Shown: piece by piece, positions 33,896-42,580 of the stretch
Numbering within the stretch: position 1 is the stretch's first letter
Layout: every line of letters starts with the position of its first letter
Source: Streptomyces sp. NBC_00193
GTDB lineage: Bacteria > Actinomycetota > Actinomycetes > Streptomycetales > Streptomycetaceae
DNA length: 64,000 bases
NCBI RefSeq assembly: GCF_026342735.1
Contig: NZ_JAPEMM010000001.1
Location: 5,518,001-5,582,000, forward strand
Reading direction: 5' to 3'
Program-made: the position numbers and the translations under genes
The notes under the pieces: generated by a model
Database searches by the model: none
What the model was told of the DNA's origin: nothing
Seen by the model: only the letters and a program-made list of their open reading frames with translations

Positions 33896-34829
33896 CCTCA
33901 GGCTCGGCCCTTCCCGGCTCGGCCACGGCCCCCGCCCCGGCCCTCGCCCCGGCTTCCGCCTCGGCCTCCGGCTCCACCTGCCAGTGCCGGTCCGGAACGC
34001 CCACCAGCCCGTACAGCGCCCGCACGGGCGAGCGGGCCGGCAGCAGCACCACCCCGGCCAGCAGGGCGAACACCCCGATCCCGGCCCACCAGCCGAGCAG
34101 CCGGACGAGGACGCTCGCGCCCAGCGCCCCCGCGAACGGCAGCCCGTAGACCCCCGCCCCGGCGATCGCCACCGCGATCACCCTGGGCACCTTGAGGTCC
34201 GCCGCGGCGCCCGGCAGCCGCCAGCCCTCCACCAGCCAGCCGATCTCGGCCAGCAGCATCGTGCCGATGACGGCCGTCCCGAAGATCAGCACGGCCAGGA
34301 AGGTGCCCGAGGTCGCGAAGGCCAGGACGCCGTTCGCGACGCCTTCCGCCGGCCAGTCGGCGAAGGCCTGCGGATCGGCGCTCAGCAGCCGCTCGTACCC
34401 CGTGCCGTCCCACCCGTGGATCAGGGTGAAGAACAGCAGGAAGTACCCGGCGACCGCCTGGAGGTACCCCCAGTAGCCGGCCCCGACCAGGACGAACAGC
34501 CGCGCCACCAGGAACCCGAGCAGCGCGCCGACCACCACCGAGGCCCCGTAGAAGAGCGCGAAGCCGGCCCACACCCCGTCGTGGCCGCGGGCCGCGTGCA
34601 TCGTGGACCAGGCCGGGTTCTGCCACATCAGGTACGCCCCGGTCGGGGCGGGCAGCAGCGCCGCGTAGAGCAGGGTCAGCGCCAGGTACGGATTGGCCGC
34701 GCGGCTCCTCGTACGGACCCCCTCGCCCCGGACCGACCGCTCCCACCACTGGAGCTGGCGCCCGGCGGCCACCGCGAAGGTGGCGCCGATGCCGTACGCC
34801 CACAGCGGCGCGGCCTGGACGGGGATCAC
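33870..34829 (-). CDS. Polytopic membrane protein in the DUF6230/DUF6114 operon
   Basis: A 319-residue protein with about eight membrane helices and a charged, Glu/Ala-rich C-terminal tail. I do not recognise a named family. GTG at 34829 overlaps the stop of the DUF6114 gene (GTGA), so translation is coupled. It is the third gene of the operon. No catalytic motif is visible; it may anchor or accompany the two upstream products at the membrane. Confidence 0.72.
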   Translation of the reverse strand: MIPVQAAPLWAYGIGATFAVAAGRQLQWWERSVRGEGVRTRSRAANPYLALTLLYAALLPAPTGAYLMWQNPAWSTMHAARGHDGVWAGFALFYGASVVVGALLGFLVARLFVLVGAGYWGYLQAVAGYFLLFFTLIHGWDGTGYERLLSADPQAFADWPAEGVANGVLAFATSGTFLAVLIFGTAVIGTMLLAEIGWLVEGWRLPGAAADLKVPRVIAVAIAGAGVYGLPFAGALGASVLVRLLGWWAGIGVFALLAGVVLLPARSPVRALYGLVGVPDRHWQVEPEAEAEAGARAGAGAVAEPGRAEPEVRRTSRPG

Positions 34830-35788
34830 GAGGCCACCAGCCGCAGGTCGTCGGTCTTGATCACGTCGGAGGTGACGAGCGCCTGCTCCGCGCTCACCCG
34901 GGTCATGAAGACGAACGGCGGGATGACCGGGGGAGCCGGCAGCCCGTCCGGGCTGAAGGTCACGCACAGCAGCCCCTCGATGCACCCGCTGAACCTCGTC
35001 AGGTACAAGGTCACATCGCCGCTCAGGTCCAGCCGTTTCGCGGCGAGCCCGTACTCCTCGCGGCCGTCACGGCTGCGCAGCTCGTAGTCGGTGAGCGTGG
35101 CCGCCCGCATCCGCAGCACCAGCACCTTCAGTGGGCCGTCCACCGTGGGCACGTGGGTGACCCCCGCGAAGGCGAACCCCTGCGGGGCGAAGAGCGCGGT
35201 GGTCACGGTCGGGGGAGTGCGCGCGGCCATCGGCGGACCGGCCGGGGCGGCCTTCGCCTCCCCGGTGCCCGCCACCAGCGAGGCGAGCAGCACCACCGGC
35301 AGCGCGGCCGCCAGCGTGCGCGGCCCGCTGCCGTCCAGGCTCGGGACGTACGGGCCCTCCTCGCCCGCCTCCGGATCGGGCGCCGGGGTCCAGCCGAAGG
35401 CCAGCGCGCTGCCCGCGATGCCGAGCAGCATCCCGACGAGGAAGCCCCCGAGGTTGGTCGCCACGAAGGAGAGCACCGAGAGCAGCAGCGCGTGGATCGA
35501 GACGTAGGCCCGGGTCTGCGGCAGCAGCCACAGGAACAGGCCCGCGGCGATCAGCGCGAGTCCGATCCCGATGGCCGCGATCCCGCCGAGGCCCAGGCTG
35601 ACCAGCACGGTGAGCGGGGAGAGCGGGACCAGCAGCAGCTCGGTCCCGCCCAGGATCACCAGCAGTCCGCCCCAGAAGGGGCGGGTGCGGCGCCAGGCGC
35701 GCAGCCGCCGCCGGGGGCCGGGCAGCGGGAGCCGGCGGTCCAGCCACCCGCTGCCCGGCCCGGCGGGCCCGCGCAGGCCTAGAAGCAC
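34826..35788 (-). CDS. DUF6114 family membrane protein
   Basis: A 320-residue protein. The N-terminal half has four helices beginning RRTRPFWGGLLVILGGTELLLVPLSPL, the DUF6114 signature. After a Pro-rich stretch and another helix (PRTLAAALPVVLLASLVAG), a domain with the segment VPTVDGPLKVLVLRMRAATLTDYELRS resembles the DUF6230 secreted domain, so this gene may be a fusion of both. GTG at 35788 overlaps the DUF6230 stop by ten bases. Function unknown. Confidence 0.82.
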   Translation of the reverse strand: MLLGLRGPAGPGSGWLDRRLPLPGPRRRLRAWRRTRPFWGGLLVILGGTELLLVPLSPLTVLVSLGLGGIAAIGIGLALIAAGLFLWLLPQTRAYVSIHALLLSVLSFVATNLGGFLVGMLLGIAGSALAFGWTPAPDPEAGEEGPYVPSLDGSGPRTLAAALPVVLLASLVAGTGEAKAAPAGPPMAARTPPTVTTALFAPQGFAFAGVTHVPTVDGPLKVLVLRMRAATLTDYELRSRDGREEYGLAAKRLDLSGDVTLYLTRFSGCIEGLLCVTFSPDGLPAPPVIPPFVFMTRVSAEQALVTSDVIKTDDLRLVAS

Positions 35789-36423
35789 TTCTTGCCGTCC
35801 AGGCTGACGTTCAGCTTCAGGCCCTTGAGGTGGAAGTTGCCGCCGGTCGCCGACCAGGCGTGCGACTTCACGTCCACGACCTCGATGTCCCCGGCCTGGA
35901 GGCCGAACTTGCCGGCCTCGCCCTTGATCCCGCCGACCTGGTCGAGGGTGGAGGCGTCGCGGCCGATCTGGGCCGTCCCGAAGACGGCGTCACCGGCCAG
36001 GTCCTCGCCGTCGATGACGAGATTGCTGGCCGTGACGGTGCCGGCCGGGCCGCCGGCGGTCAGCTTGAAAACCACCTTGCCCACCGGGGTGTCCACCTCG
36101 GCGGCCTGGCAGATGTCCGTGAGGGTGGCCTCGTCGATGCCGAGCAGCGCGACGGGATGGCCCTTGCCGTCGACGGAGCGGTCCGTGTGCACGTAGGAGG
36201 CCAGGCCCTTGCTGCTCAGTTTGGACGAGGAGACCTGGAAGCTCGTCCCCGAGACGGCGAAGGAGGCGGCGAGCGCGCCCTGTGCCATGACCATCGCCAT
36301 CGCCCCGACCGCGACGACCGCGGGCATCGCGACGGCGGCCGTCTTCTTCCAGTCGACCCGGCCCTCGGGCGTCCTTCTCTTCGCGTGCGCGGTGCTCGAC
36401 GTGCTCGTCCTGCCGTTGCCCAT
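35779..36423 (-). CDS. DUF6230 family exported protein
   Basis: A 214-residue protein. A cytoplasmic basic N-terminus (KRRTPEGRVDWKKT) is followed by a signal-anchor helix (AAVAMPAVVAVGAMAMVMAQGALAASFAVSG) and an all-beta extracellular domain with repeated segments such as GDIEVVDVKSHAWSATGGNFHLKG. DUF6230 and DUF6114 genes are regularly adjacent in streptomycetes. ATG at 36423 follows GGGAGG. A minus-strand promoter lies at 36519-36548. Confidence 0.87.
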   Translation of the reverse strand: MGNGRTSTSSTAHAKRRTPEGRVDWKKTAAVAMPAVVAVGAMAMVMAQGALAASFAVSGTSFQVSSSKLSSKGLASYVHTDRSVDGKGHPVALLGIDEATLTDICQAAEVDTPVGKVVFKLTAGGPAGTVTASNLVIDGEDLAGDAVFGTAQIGRDASTLDQVGGIKGEAGKFGLQAGDIEVVDVKSHAWSATGGNFHLKGLKLNVSLDGKKCF

Positions 36424-36518
36424 GATGTGTTCCTCCCGTACGTCGTCCGGTGCGCAGGGGGAGTGCAAAGGGGGGTGCACAGAGGTCTGCCATACTGCGG
36501 GCTTCCTGTGGCAGTTCG

Positions 36519-36548
36519 AGGCTAGGGCTGAATTTGAATAATAGTCAA
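36519..36548 (-). promoter_or_regulatory. Promoter of the DUF6230 operon, overlapping the TetR gene start
   Basis: On the minus strand TTGACT (36543-36548) and TAGCCT (36519-36524) are 18 bases apart. The promoter covers the proposed TTG start of the TetR gene, so the two transcripts would overlap. A short inverted repeat, GTGCA (36463-36467) and TGCAC (36476-36480), sits just downstream and could be a repressor site. Confidence 0.6.
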
Positions 36549-37286
36549 CAGCGCGGAACGACCGGACGTTCGCAGGTTCGGCGGGCCGAACTCATAGCGA
36601 TCGGGCGGAAGTTGTTCGCCGACACCTCGTACGACGCGCTCTCCATGGACGACATCGCCAAGCACGCGGGCGTGGCCAAGGGGCTCATCTACTACTACTT
36701 CAAGAGCAAACGCGGCTACTACCTGGCCATCGTCGAGGACTCGGTCGCCGAGCTCGTGGCCCGAGCCGCGGGCGAGAGCGAACAGCCCACCGCGCAGCGC
36801 GTGCGCACCACCATCGACGGCTACCTGTACTACGCCGAGCACCACCAGGCCGCCTACCGCACCATCGTCACCGGAGGCGTCGGCTCGGACTCCGAGGTCC
36901 TCGCCATCCGCGACGCCGTCCGCGAGGAACTCATCGCGACCATCGCGGAAGGCGCGTACGGCCGCCGCGAGATCCCGCCGCTCGCCCGGCTGGCCCTGGT
37001 CGGCTGGCTGGCGGGCGTCGAGGGCAGCACCCTCGACTGGATCGGCCCGGCGGACGCCCCGGCGCCGGTCCCGGCGGATGCGGAGGCGGACGCGGACGCG
37101 GCGGCGGGCGCTCCTGACCACCCCAACCGTCCCAACCACCCCAACCACCCCGACCGGGCCGAGTTCGGCGCCTTGCTCGTGCGCACGCTGCGCGCGACCC
37201 TGACGGTGATCGAGGAGTTCGTTCCCGAGTGCCCGGCCCCGCCCGTCCCCGACGAAGATCTCGTACCCGTGACGGGAAGCCCCTGA
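36534..37286 (+). CDS. TetR family transcriptional regulator
   Basis: A 250-residue regulator. The N-terminal helix-turn-helix is typical: RRAELIAIGRKLFADTSYDALSMDDIAKHAGVAKGLIYYYFKSKRGYY. The C-terminal ligand domain includes an Ala/Pro/Asp-rich insert and a PNRPNHPNHPDR repeat near residue 200. TTG at 36534 is chosen (AGGG seven bases upstream, and 16 residues before the HTH); an ATG at 36450 would add 28 atypical residues. It is divergent from the DUF6230 operon, its likely target. Confidence 0.82.
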   Translation: MNNSQQRGTTGRSQVRRAELIAIGRKLFADTSYDALSMDDIAKHAGVAKGLIYYYFKSKRGYYLAIVEDSVAELVARAAGESEQPTAQRVRTTIDGYLYYAEHHQAAYRTIVTGGVGSDSEVLAIRDAVREELIATIAEGAYGRREIPPLARLALVGWLAGVEGSTLDWIGPADAPAPVPADAEADADAAAGAPDHPNRPNHPNHPDRAEFGALLVRTLRATLTVIEEFVPECPAPPVPDEDLVPVTGSP

Positions 37287-37429
37287 TCGGGCATACTCAA
37301 CCGCCGCAGCCCCTTGAACTGGACCTTCCCGCGATCCGGGAGGGCACCATCGGCTGTGAGCCCCGAGACCCGGCGACGCGTACCACCCTCACGCGCCGCC
37401 CCGTGCTTGAACGTGAGGAGAGCGCTGCC

Positions 37430-38599
37430 ATGACCGACCGCGCGCCGCAGGTGGACCGATCGCTGCCCACCGAGGAGTCCCGAGACCTGCTCGCGCTCGT
37501 ACGCGAGATCGCGCAGCGGGAGATCCGCCCCCGGGCCGCCGAGGAGGAGGATGCCGGCCGCTTCCCCCGGGAGGTCTTCGCGCTCCTCTCCGAGTCCGGT
37601 CTGCTGGGGCTCCCGTACGCCGGCGAGTTCGGCGGCGGCGACCAGCCGTACGAGGTCTACCTCCAGGTGCTGGAGGAGCTGGCCGCGGCCCGCCTGACCG
37701 TCGGGCTCGGCGTCAGCGTGCACTCGCTGGCCTGCCACGGCCTGGCCGGCTACGGGACCAAGGAGCAGCAGGGCGCCCACCTGCCCGCCATGCTCGGCGG
37801 CGGGCTGCTCGGCGCGTACTGCCTCTCCGAGCCGGCCTCCGGCTCGGACGCGGCCTCCCTGACCACCAAGGCGGTCCGGGACGGCGACGACTGGCTGATC
37901 AGCGGCACGAAGGCCTGGATCACCCACGGCGGGGTCGCCGACTTCTACACGGTGCTGGCCCGCACGGGCGTGGACGGACCGAAGGGCATCACCGCCTTCC
38001 TGGTCCCGGGCGACGCGGAAGGCCTCACGGCGGCGGTCCCCGAGAAGAAGATGGGCATGAAGGGCTCGCCCACCGCCCAGCTGCACTTCGACGGCGTACG
38101 GGTCCCCGACACGCGCCGCATCGGGGAGGAGGGCCAGGGCTTCACCATCGCCCTGGCCGCCCTGGACGCGGGCCGCCTCGGCATCGCAGCCTGCGCGATC
38201 GGCGTGGCCCAGGCCGCGCTCGACGAGGCCCTGGCGTACGCCCTGGACCGCAAGCAGTTCGGGCACCCCATCGCGGACTTCCAGGGCCTGCGGTTCATGC
38301 TGGCCGACATGGCCACGAAGATCGAGGCCGGCCGGTCCCTCTACCTCGCGGCCGCGCGGCTGCGGGACGCGGGCAAGCCCTTCTCCCGCCAGGCGGCCAT
38401 GGCCAAGCTCTTCTGCACCGACGCGGCGATGGCCGTCACGACGGACGCGGTCCAGGTCCTGGGCGGCTACGGCTACACGGCGGACTTCCCGGTCGAGCGC
38501 CTCATGCGCGAAGCGAAGGTCCTCCAGATCGTGGAGGGCACGAACCAGATCCAGCGCATGGTGATCGCCCGCCACCTGGCGGGCCCGGAATCCCGCTGA
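37430..38599 (+). CDS. Acyl-CoA dehydrogenase
   Basis: A 389-residue flavoprotein. The N-terminal helical domain, the YCLSEPASGSDAASLTTKA motif (about residue 135) and the C-terminal VLGGYGYTADFPVERLMREAKVLQIVEGTNQIQ are diagnostic. The catalytic base is the Glu in IVEGTNQ near residue 370. It oxidises an acyl-CoA to the enoyl-CoA and passes electrons to ETF. ATG at 37430 follows GAGGAG. It lies 143 bases after the TetR gene, whose regulator may also act here. Confidence 0.94.
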   Translation: MTDRAPQVDRSLPTEESRDLLALVREIAQREIRPRAAEEEDAGRFPREVFALLSESGLLGLPYAGEFGGGDQPYEVYLQVLEELAAARLTVGLGVSVHSLACHGLAGYGTKEQQGAHLPAMLGGGLLGAYCLSEPASGSDAASLTTKAVRDGDDWLISGTKAWITHGGVADFYTVLARTGVDGPKGITAFLVPGDAEGLTAAVPEKKMGMKGSPTAQLHFDGVRVPDTRRIGEEGQGFTIALAALDAGRLGIAACAIGVAQAALDEALAYALDRKQFGHPIADFQGLRFMLADMATKIEAGRSLYLAAARLRDAGKPFSRQAAMAKLFCTDAAMAVTTDAVQVLGGYGYTADFPVERLMREAKVLQIVEGTNQIQRMVIARHLAGPESR

Positions 38600-38624
38600 C
38601 CACCCGCCCCGGCAGCGCTGCCAC

Positions 38625-38667
38625 GCCGGTGGACGGCCCTGCCGAAGCGGCAGAGCCGTCCACCGGC
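38625..38667. terminator. Long stem-loop after the acyl-CoA dehydrogenase gene
   Basis: GCCGGTGGACGGC (38625-38637) pairs perfectly with GCCGTCCACCGGC (38655-38667), and TGCCG/CGGCA forms an inner stem. It sits 26 bases after the dehydrogenase stop and looks like its terminator. It also covers the first possible start codon of the next gene. Confidence 0.7.
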
Positions 38668-39204
38668 GGCGGTTTCGGCGCACAACCGTGGCGGTGGAGC
38701 TACCGGTATGTGGGACCGCCTGATCTGCGAGCCCTTGTCCGGCCTGAGGCCGAGGGGCGACGCATCCACTCGGCGGCCGACCTCGCGGACTGGGCCTCGG
38801 CTCTGGCAGCGGTGGAGCTTGCCGAGCCCTTCACGTTCGTCATCGACCCGGCGGGTGTGCTGCGGCTCGCCCCGCGCCGGAGCGAGCACGTGGTGTGTGC
38901 CGGCGGTGGCCCTGTTCTGGGCGCCGGGGAGATGCGCTTCCGCGAAGAGTCCGGGCAGTGGGTGGTGGCCGAGACGAGCAACCAGTCGACCGGATACTGC
39001 CCGGACACCAGCTCGTGGGCGGCCGTCGCGAAGGCTCTGGACGCAGCCGGGATCGAGCACCCTCCCGGTTTCACCCACGAGGTGGTGTTCCGCCGCTGTC
39101 CCTCCTGCAGTGAGCTGAACATCGTGCGGGAGGAGGACTTCGTCTGCGTCTTCTGCGACGGGGACCTGCCGCAGGAATGGAACGTGGACGGTTCCGCGGC
39201 CTAG
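38629..39204 (+). CDS. Hypothetical protein with C-terminal zinc ribbon
   Basis: A 191-residue protein if GTG at 38629 is used, but that codon lies in a terminator-like hairpin; an in-frame GTG at 38710 is the next candidate and would give 164 residues. The segment WRWSYRYVGPPDLRALV near residue 22 looks conserved, which supports the longer form. The C-terminus has two CxxC pairs, RRCPSCSELNIV and FVCVFCDGDLP, forming a probable zinc ribbon. I do not recognise a function. Confidence 0.68.
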   Translation: MDGPAEAAEPSTGGGFGAQPWRWSYRYVGPPDLRALVRPEAEGRRIHSAADLADWASALAAVELAEPFTFVIDPAGVLRLAPRRSEHVVCAGGGPVLGAGEMRFREESGQWVVAETSNQSTGYCPDTSSWAAVAKALDAAGIEHPPGFTHEVVFRRCPSCSELNIVREEDFVCVFCDGDLPQEWNVDGSAA

Positions 39205-39334
39205 CAGGCCGGGGCGGGGAAAGGCGATGCCCGTCAAAGCCGTCGAGCACGCGCACGTCGGGCCCGGACGCCGTCCGTCGCGGCCCACCGGCCCGCGGCC
39301 GGCCTCGCCCCGGGCCTGGCCGCGCTGCGAGGGG

Positions 39335-39559
39335 TCAGCCGCCGAAGAGGGGGCCGGTCGGCCAGATCGGGGAGGAGGCGACCCGGGACCACTCCGGATC
39401 GCGCCGCCCCGGCACGGTCCGGCCGTCTTCCTCCCAGCGGGTGAGCAGCGCGCGGTAGATGGGCGGGTCGGGGGCCTGCCGAACCGATTCTTCGTGCCCT
39501 GCGGCAGGCGCCCGCCGCCGGCGCCCCACCTTCGGCGTGGAAGTCTCCATCGTGGTCAT
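39335..39559 (-). CDS. Small basic hypothetical protein
   Basis: A 74-residue frame starting at ATG 39559. It opens METSTPKVGRRRRAPAAGH and ends PEWSRVASSPIWPTGPLFGG; the middle DPPIYRALLTRWEEDGRTVPGRRDPEW reads like a compact folded domain. Base composition by codon position supports coding. No known motif. A second in-frame ATG (39550) is possible. Confidence 0.55.
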   Translation of the reverse strand: MTTMETSTPKVGRRRRAPAAGHEESVRQAPDPPIYRALLTRWEEDGRTVPGRRDPEWSRVASSPIWPTGPLFGG

Positions 39560-39663
39560 ACCGGGCCAACGCGCCACCGGACCCACGGGTAACCCCGCCC
39601 ATCCGTTCGACCTGTCCCCACCGACCGAGCACTCCCCTCGGCGATGCGAAGCGCATACGCCCA

Positions 39664-39945
39664 AATCAGCCCCTCCGGCGTTTGCTGAGCGGGGGCCGGC
39701 CCCCGGCAACGCCGCCGCACGCGGCAACGGGTCCGGGCGGAGCCCGGGGCCCTCCAGCCCGTCCGGCGTGTGAGGACCGGGTCCGGGCCGGGGTTCGGCC
39801 CCCGGCAGCGGCGCCGCACACGGCAACGGGTCCGGGCGGAGCCCGGGGCCCTCCAGCCCGTCCGGCGTTTGAGGACCGGGTCCGGGCCGGCCCGGGGAAC
39901 GGTGGAAGGGCGGGTAGGGGACAGCCCCGCAGGGCCCCACCCGGA
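39664..39945. repeat. Dispersed GC-rich intergenic repeat, about 2.5 tandem units
   Basis: A roughly 99-bp unit containing CCCTCCAGCCCGTCCGGCG starts at 39750 and again at 39849, with a diverged unit before it at 39664. It carries the CCGGCGTTTGAG core and ends with GGGCGGGTAGGGGACAGC, as in the copies at 31260-31545 and 43705-43830. The remainder of 39560-40234 holds no gene I can support. Confidence 0.85.
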
Positions 39946-40234
39946 CCCCGCCGACACGGTGCGCCCCCCGCGGCCGGGCACGGATTCGGGCCGCGCTCAG
40001 GGCATCCCGCCGGGAGCCCCCCTCGGCGGGCGCAGCCGGGCCGCCGGGGGCCGACCCCGGGGACCCCGGAGTCGGAGACCCAGGCCACCCCGTCGAAGGC
40101 CCGCCCCAACCGGGCCCCCGCACGGTGTGTCTCTCTGCCAGTCTGTGCCACAACCCTGTTCCCCACCACGCAACCTGACGTACCGTCATCTCCGCCCAGG
40201 TGTCATCCCTCGCACCCGTTCCCGGAGGTTCGCC

Positions 40235-41368
40235 ATGCCCGCCGACCGGCCCGTACCGCTCGACGAATACCCCATCCACCAGGCCCCGTTGTCGATGAAG
40301 CACCTCGTCACCGGCGACCGGAACGCCTACGACCGCTGCATCTTCCACGTCTTCGACCACGCGGGCCGCGCCGTCCTGATCCTCGGCCTCGGCGTCTACC
40401 CCAACGCCGGTGTCATCGACGCCTACGCCACCCTCCGCGTCGGCGACGAACTGCTCGCGGTCCGCGCCTCCGACGCCCTCACCGACGACCGGATGAACCT
40501 CTCCGTCGGCCCGCTCCGCATCACCGTCGACGAGCCCCTCCGGCGGATCACCCTCACCTGCGCCGCCGACCCCGAGGACCCCGACGGGCTCTCGTACGAC
40601 ATCACCTGGACCGCCGAGTTCCCCGCCGTCTGGGAGCCGCACCACACCCAGCGCCGGGGCGACCGCCTCATCCTCGAAGGCCGCCGCTTCGTCCAGGCGG
40701 GCGGTGTCACCGGCACCATCCGCGCCAAGGGCGAGGAGTTCACCCTCGACGCCGACTGGACCGGCACCCGCGACCGGAGCTGGGGGGTGCGCCCGATCCC
40801 CGGCGAAGAGGGCGGCCGGGCGGCCGAGGAGCACCGGCCCGAGGGGTTCCACTGGCTCTGGATCCCGGTCCGGTTCGAGGACCGCTTCCTGATGGTCATC
40901 ACCCAGGAGGACGCCGACGGCCACCGGGCCCTCAGCGAAGCCGTGCAGGTCTTCCCCGAAGGCAGCGGCCGCCACGACGTACAGCTCGGCTGGCCGCACA
41001 CCGACATCCGCTACCGCCCGGGCAGCCGCCACCCCGAGAGCGCCGTCGTCCACCTCACCGACCCGGCCGGCCGCAAACCCCTCGAACTCGGCGTGGAGAT
41101 CCTGAACTCCTCCCCGCTCGCCGTCGGAGCCGGCTACCCGCCCGCCTCGGACTGGCAGCACGGCACCTGGCAGGGCCGCGGCTGGACCGACCGCCGCACC
41201 TACGACCTCTCCGACCCCGCGGCCCACCCCATGGCCGCCTTCGGAGTCACCGACCACTCGGCCCGCTTCACCTTCGAAGGCCGCACCGGCTACGGCATCT
41301 TCGAGCACGGCAGCTTCGGCCGCCACGACCCCAGCGGCTTCGCCGACTACAGCTCGGTGGCCCCGTAA
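40235..41368 (+). CDS. CrtC/AttH-like lipocalin-fold protein
   Basis: A 377-residue protein rich in beta strands. DRSWGVRPIPGEEGGR near residue 185 and the tandem WDxxW-like strands are reminiscent of hydroxyneurosporene-synthase/AttH-type calycins, sometimes found next to phosphotransferases. No signal peptide. ATG at 40235 has GGAGG six bases upstream. It is followed by a phosphotransferase gene after 81 bases on the same strand. The role is unknown; terpenoid or lipid modification is a guess. Confidence 0.65.
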   Translation: MPADRPVPLDEYPIHQAPLSMKHLVTGDRNAYDRCIFHVFDHAGRAVLILGLGVYPNAGVIDAYATLRVGDELLAVRASDALTDDRMNLSVGPLRITVDEPLRRITLTCAADPEDPDGLSYDITWTAEFPAVWEPHHTQRRGDRLILEGRRFVQAGGVTGTIRAKGEEFTLDADWTGTRDRSWGVRPIPGEEGGRAAEEHRPEGFHWLWIPVRFEDRFLMVITQEDADGHRALSEAVQVFPEGSGRHDVQLGWPHTDIRYRPGSRHPESAVVHLTDPAGRKPLELGVEILNSSPLAVGAGYPPASDWQHGTWQGRGWTDRRTYDLSDPAAHPMAAFGVTDHSARFTFEGRTGYGIFEHGSFGRHDPSGFADYSSVAP

Positions 41369-41449
41369 CCCGGCCCTCCCGGACGGGAGGGCCGGCACCA
41401 CCACCGCCAACCTCAAGCCTCAACAGCCAAGCCAGAGAAGGGGTTTCCC

Positions 41450-42553
41450 ATGGCAGGACCGGCACCGCGCCCCCGTACCTCCACCCGCGAACCCGAGGAG
41501 CTGGGCCGGCGCCTCGCCGCCTGGCTCGACACCGAGCTGCCCGGCGCGAAGGTCACCAACATCTCCGTCCCCGGGTCCAACGGCATGTCCAGCGAGACCC
41601 TGCTCTTCGACATAGAGCACCCCGACGCCCCGATCCACGCCTGCGCGCTGCGCCTCGCCGCCGACCCGGCCGCCTACACGGTGTTCCCCACCTACGACAT
41701 GCCCCGCCAGCACCGGGTCATGAGCCTCGTCGCCGACCACACCGACCTGCCGGTCCCGCGCGTGCAGTGGCTGGAAGAGGACCCCGGCCCGCTCGGGGCG
41801 CCGTTCTTCGTGATGGCCCGCGCCGAAGGGCGCGTACCGCCCGACGTGATGCCCTACACCTACGAGGGGAACTGGCTGCACGCCGCGACCGACGCGCAGC
41901 GCGCCGCGCTGCAGGAGGCGAGCATCGCGCTGCTCGCCCGGCTGCACGACCAGTTCCCGCCCGAGGAGGCGCGGTTCCTCCTCCCGGAGGGCGACGGGAG
42001 CCCGCTGCGCCGCCACGTGGAGGCCCAACGCGCCTACTACGAATGGGTGGTGGAGGGAAAGTCCCGGTCACCGCTGCTGGAGCGGGCGTTCGCCCGGCTC
42101 GAAGAGCTCTGGCCCGCGGACGAGGGCGGCCCGGCCGTCCTCAACTGGGGCGACGCGCGCATCGGCAACGTCATCTACGAGGCGGACGGCTTCGAACCGG
42201 TGGCCGTCCTCGACTGGGAGATGGCGGCTTGCGCCCCGCGCGAGGTGGACCTGGGCTGGACCGTCTACCTGCACTGCTTCTTCCAGGATCTGACGGTCGG
42301 TTTCGGCCAGCCGGGCCTGCCCGACTTCCTGCGCCGCGAGGACATCGAACGCCGGTACGCCGAACTCACCGGGCACGCGCCGCGGGACATGGAGTTCCAC
42401 ACGCTCTACGCCGCCCTGCGGCACGGGATCGTGATGCTGCGCATCGCCTACCGGCAGGCGCACTTCGGCGAGGTCGAGGTCCCGGCGGATCCCGACAGCC
42501 TGATCCTGCACCATGCCAGTCTCACCGCCATGGTGCAGGGAACGTACTGGTAG
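41450..42553 (+). CDS. Phosphotransferase (APH/ACAD10-type kinase-like protein)
   Basis: A 367-residue kinase-fold protein. The catalytic loop is LNWGDARIGNVIY near residue 225, where the usual HGD is replaced by WGD but Asp and Asn are kept, and the metal motif is AVLDWEMAACAPRE. It resembles macrolide/ACAD10-type phosphotransferases that phosphorylate hydroxyl groups of small molecules or hydroxyacyl-CoA. It probably works with the CrtC-like neighbour. An AGAGAAGG site precedes the ATG. Confidence 0.85.
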   Translation: MAGPAPRPRTSTREPEELGRRLAAWLDTELPGAKVTNISVPGSNGMSSETLLFDIEHPDAPIHACALRLAADPAAYTVFPTYDMPRQHRVMSLVADHTDLPVPRVQWLEEDPGPLGAPFFVMARAEGRVPPDVMPYTYEGNWLHAATDAQRAALQEASIALLARLHDQFPPEEARFLLPEGDGSPLRRHVEAQRAYYEWVVEGKSRSPLLERAFARLEELWPADEGGPAVLNWGDARIGNVIYEADGFEPVAVLDWEMAACAPREVDLGWTVYLHCFFQDLTVGFGQPGLPDFLRREDIERRYAELTGHAPRDMEFHTLYAALRHGIVMLRIAYRQAHFGEVEVPADPDSLILHHASLTAMVQGTYW

Positions 42554-42580
42554 GCGACCAGGAAGTCGCTCGGCCCGGGC

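Noticed and set aside
39335..41416. A 693-residue minus-strand frame
   Set aside because: Only its last 74 codons look real; the rest is antisense to the CrtC-like gene and repeats.
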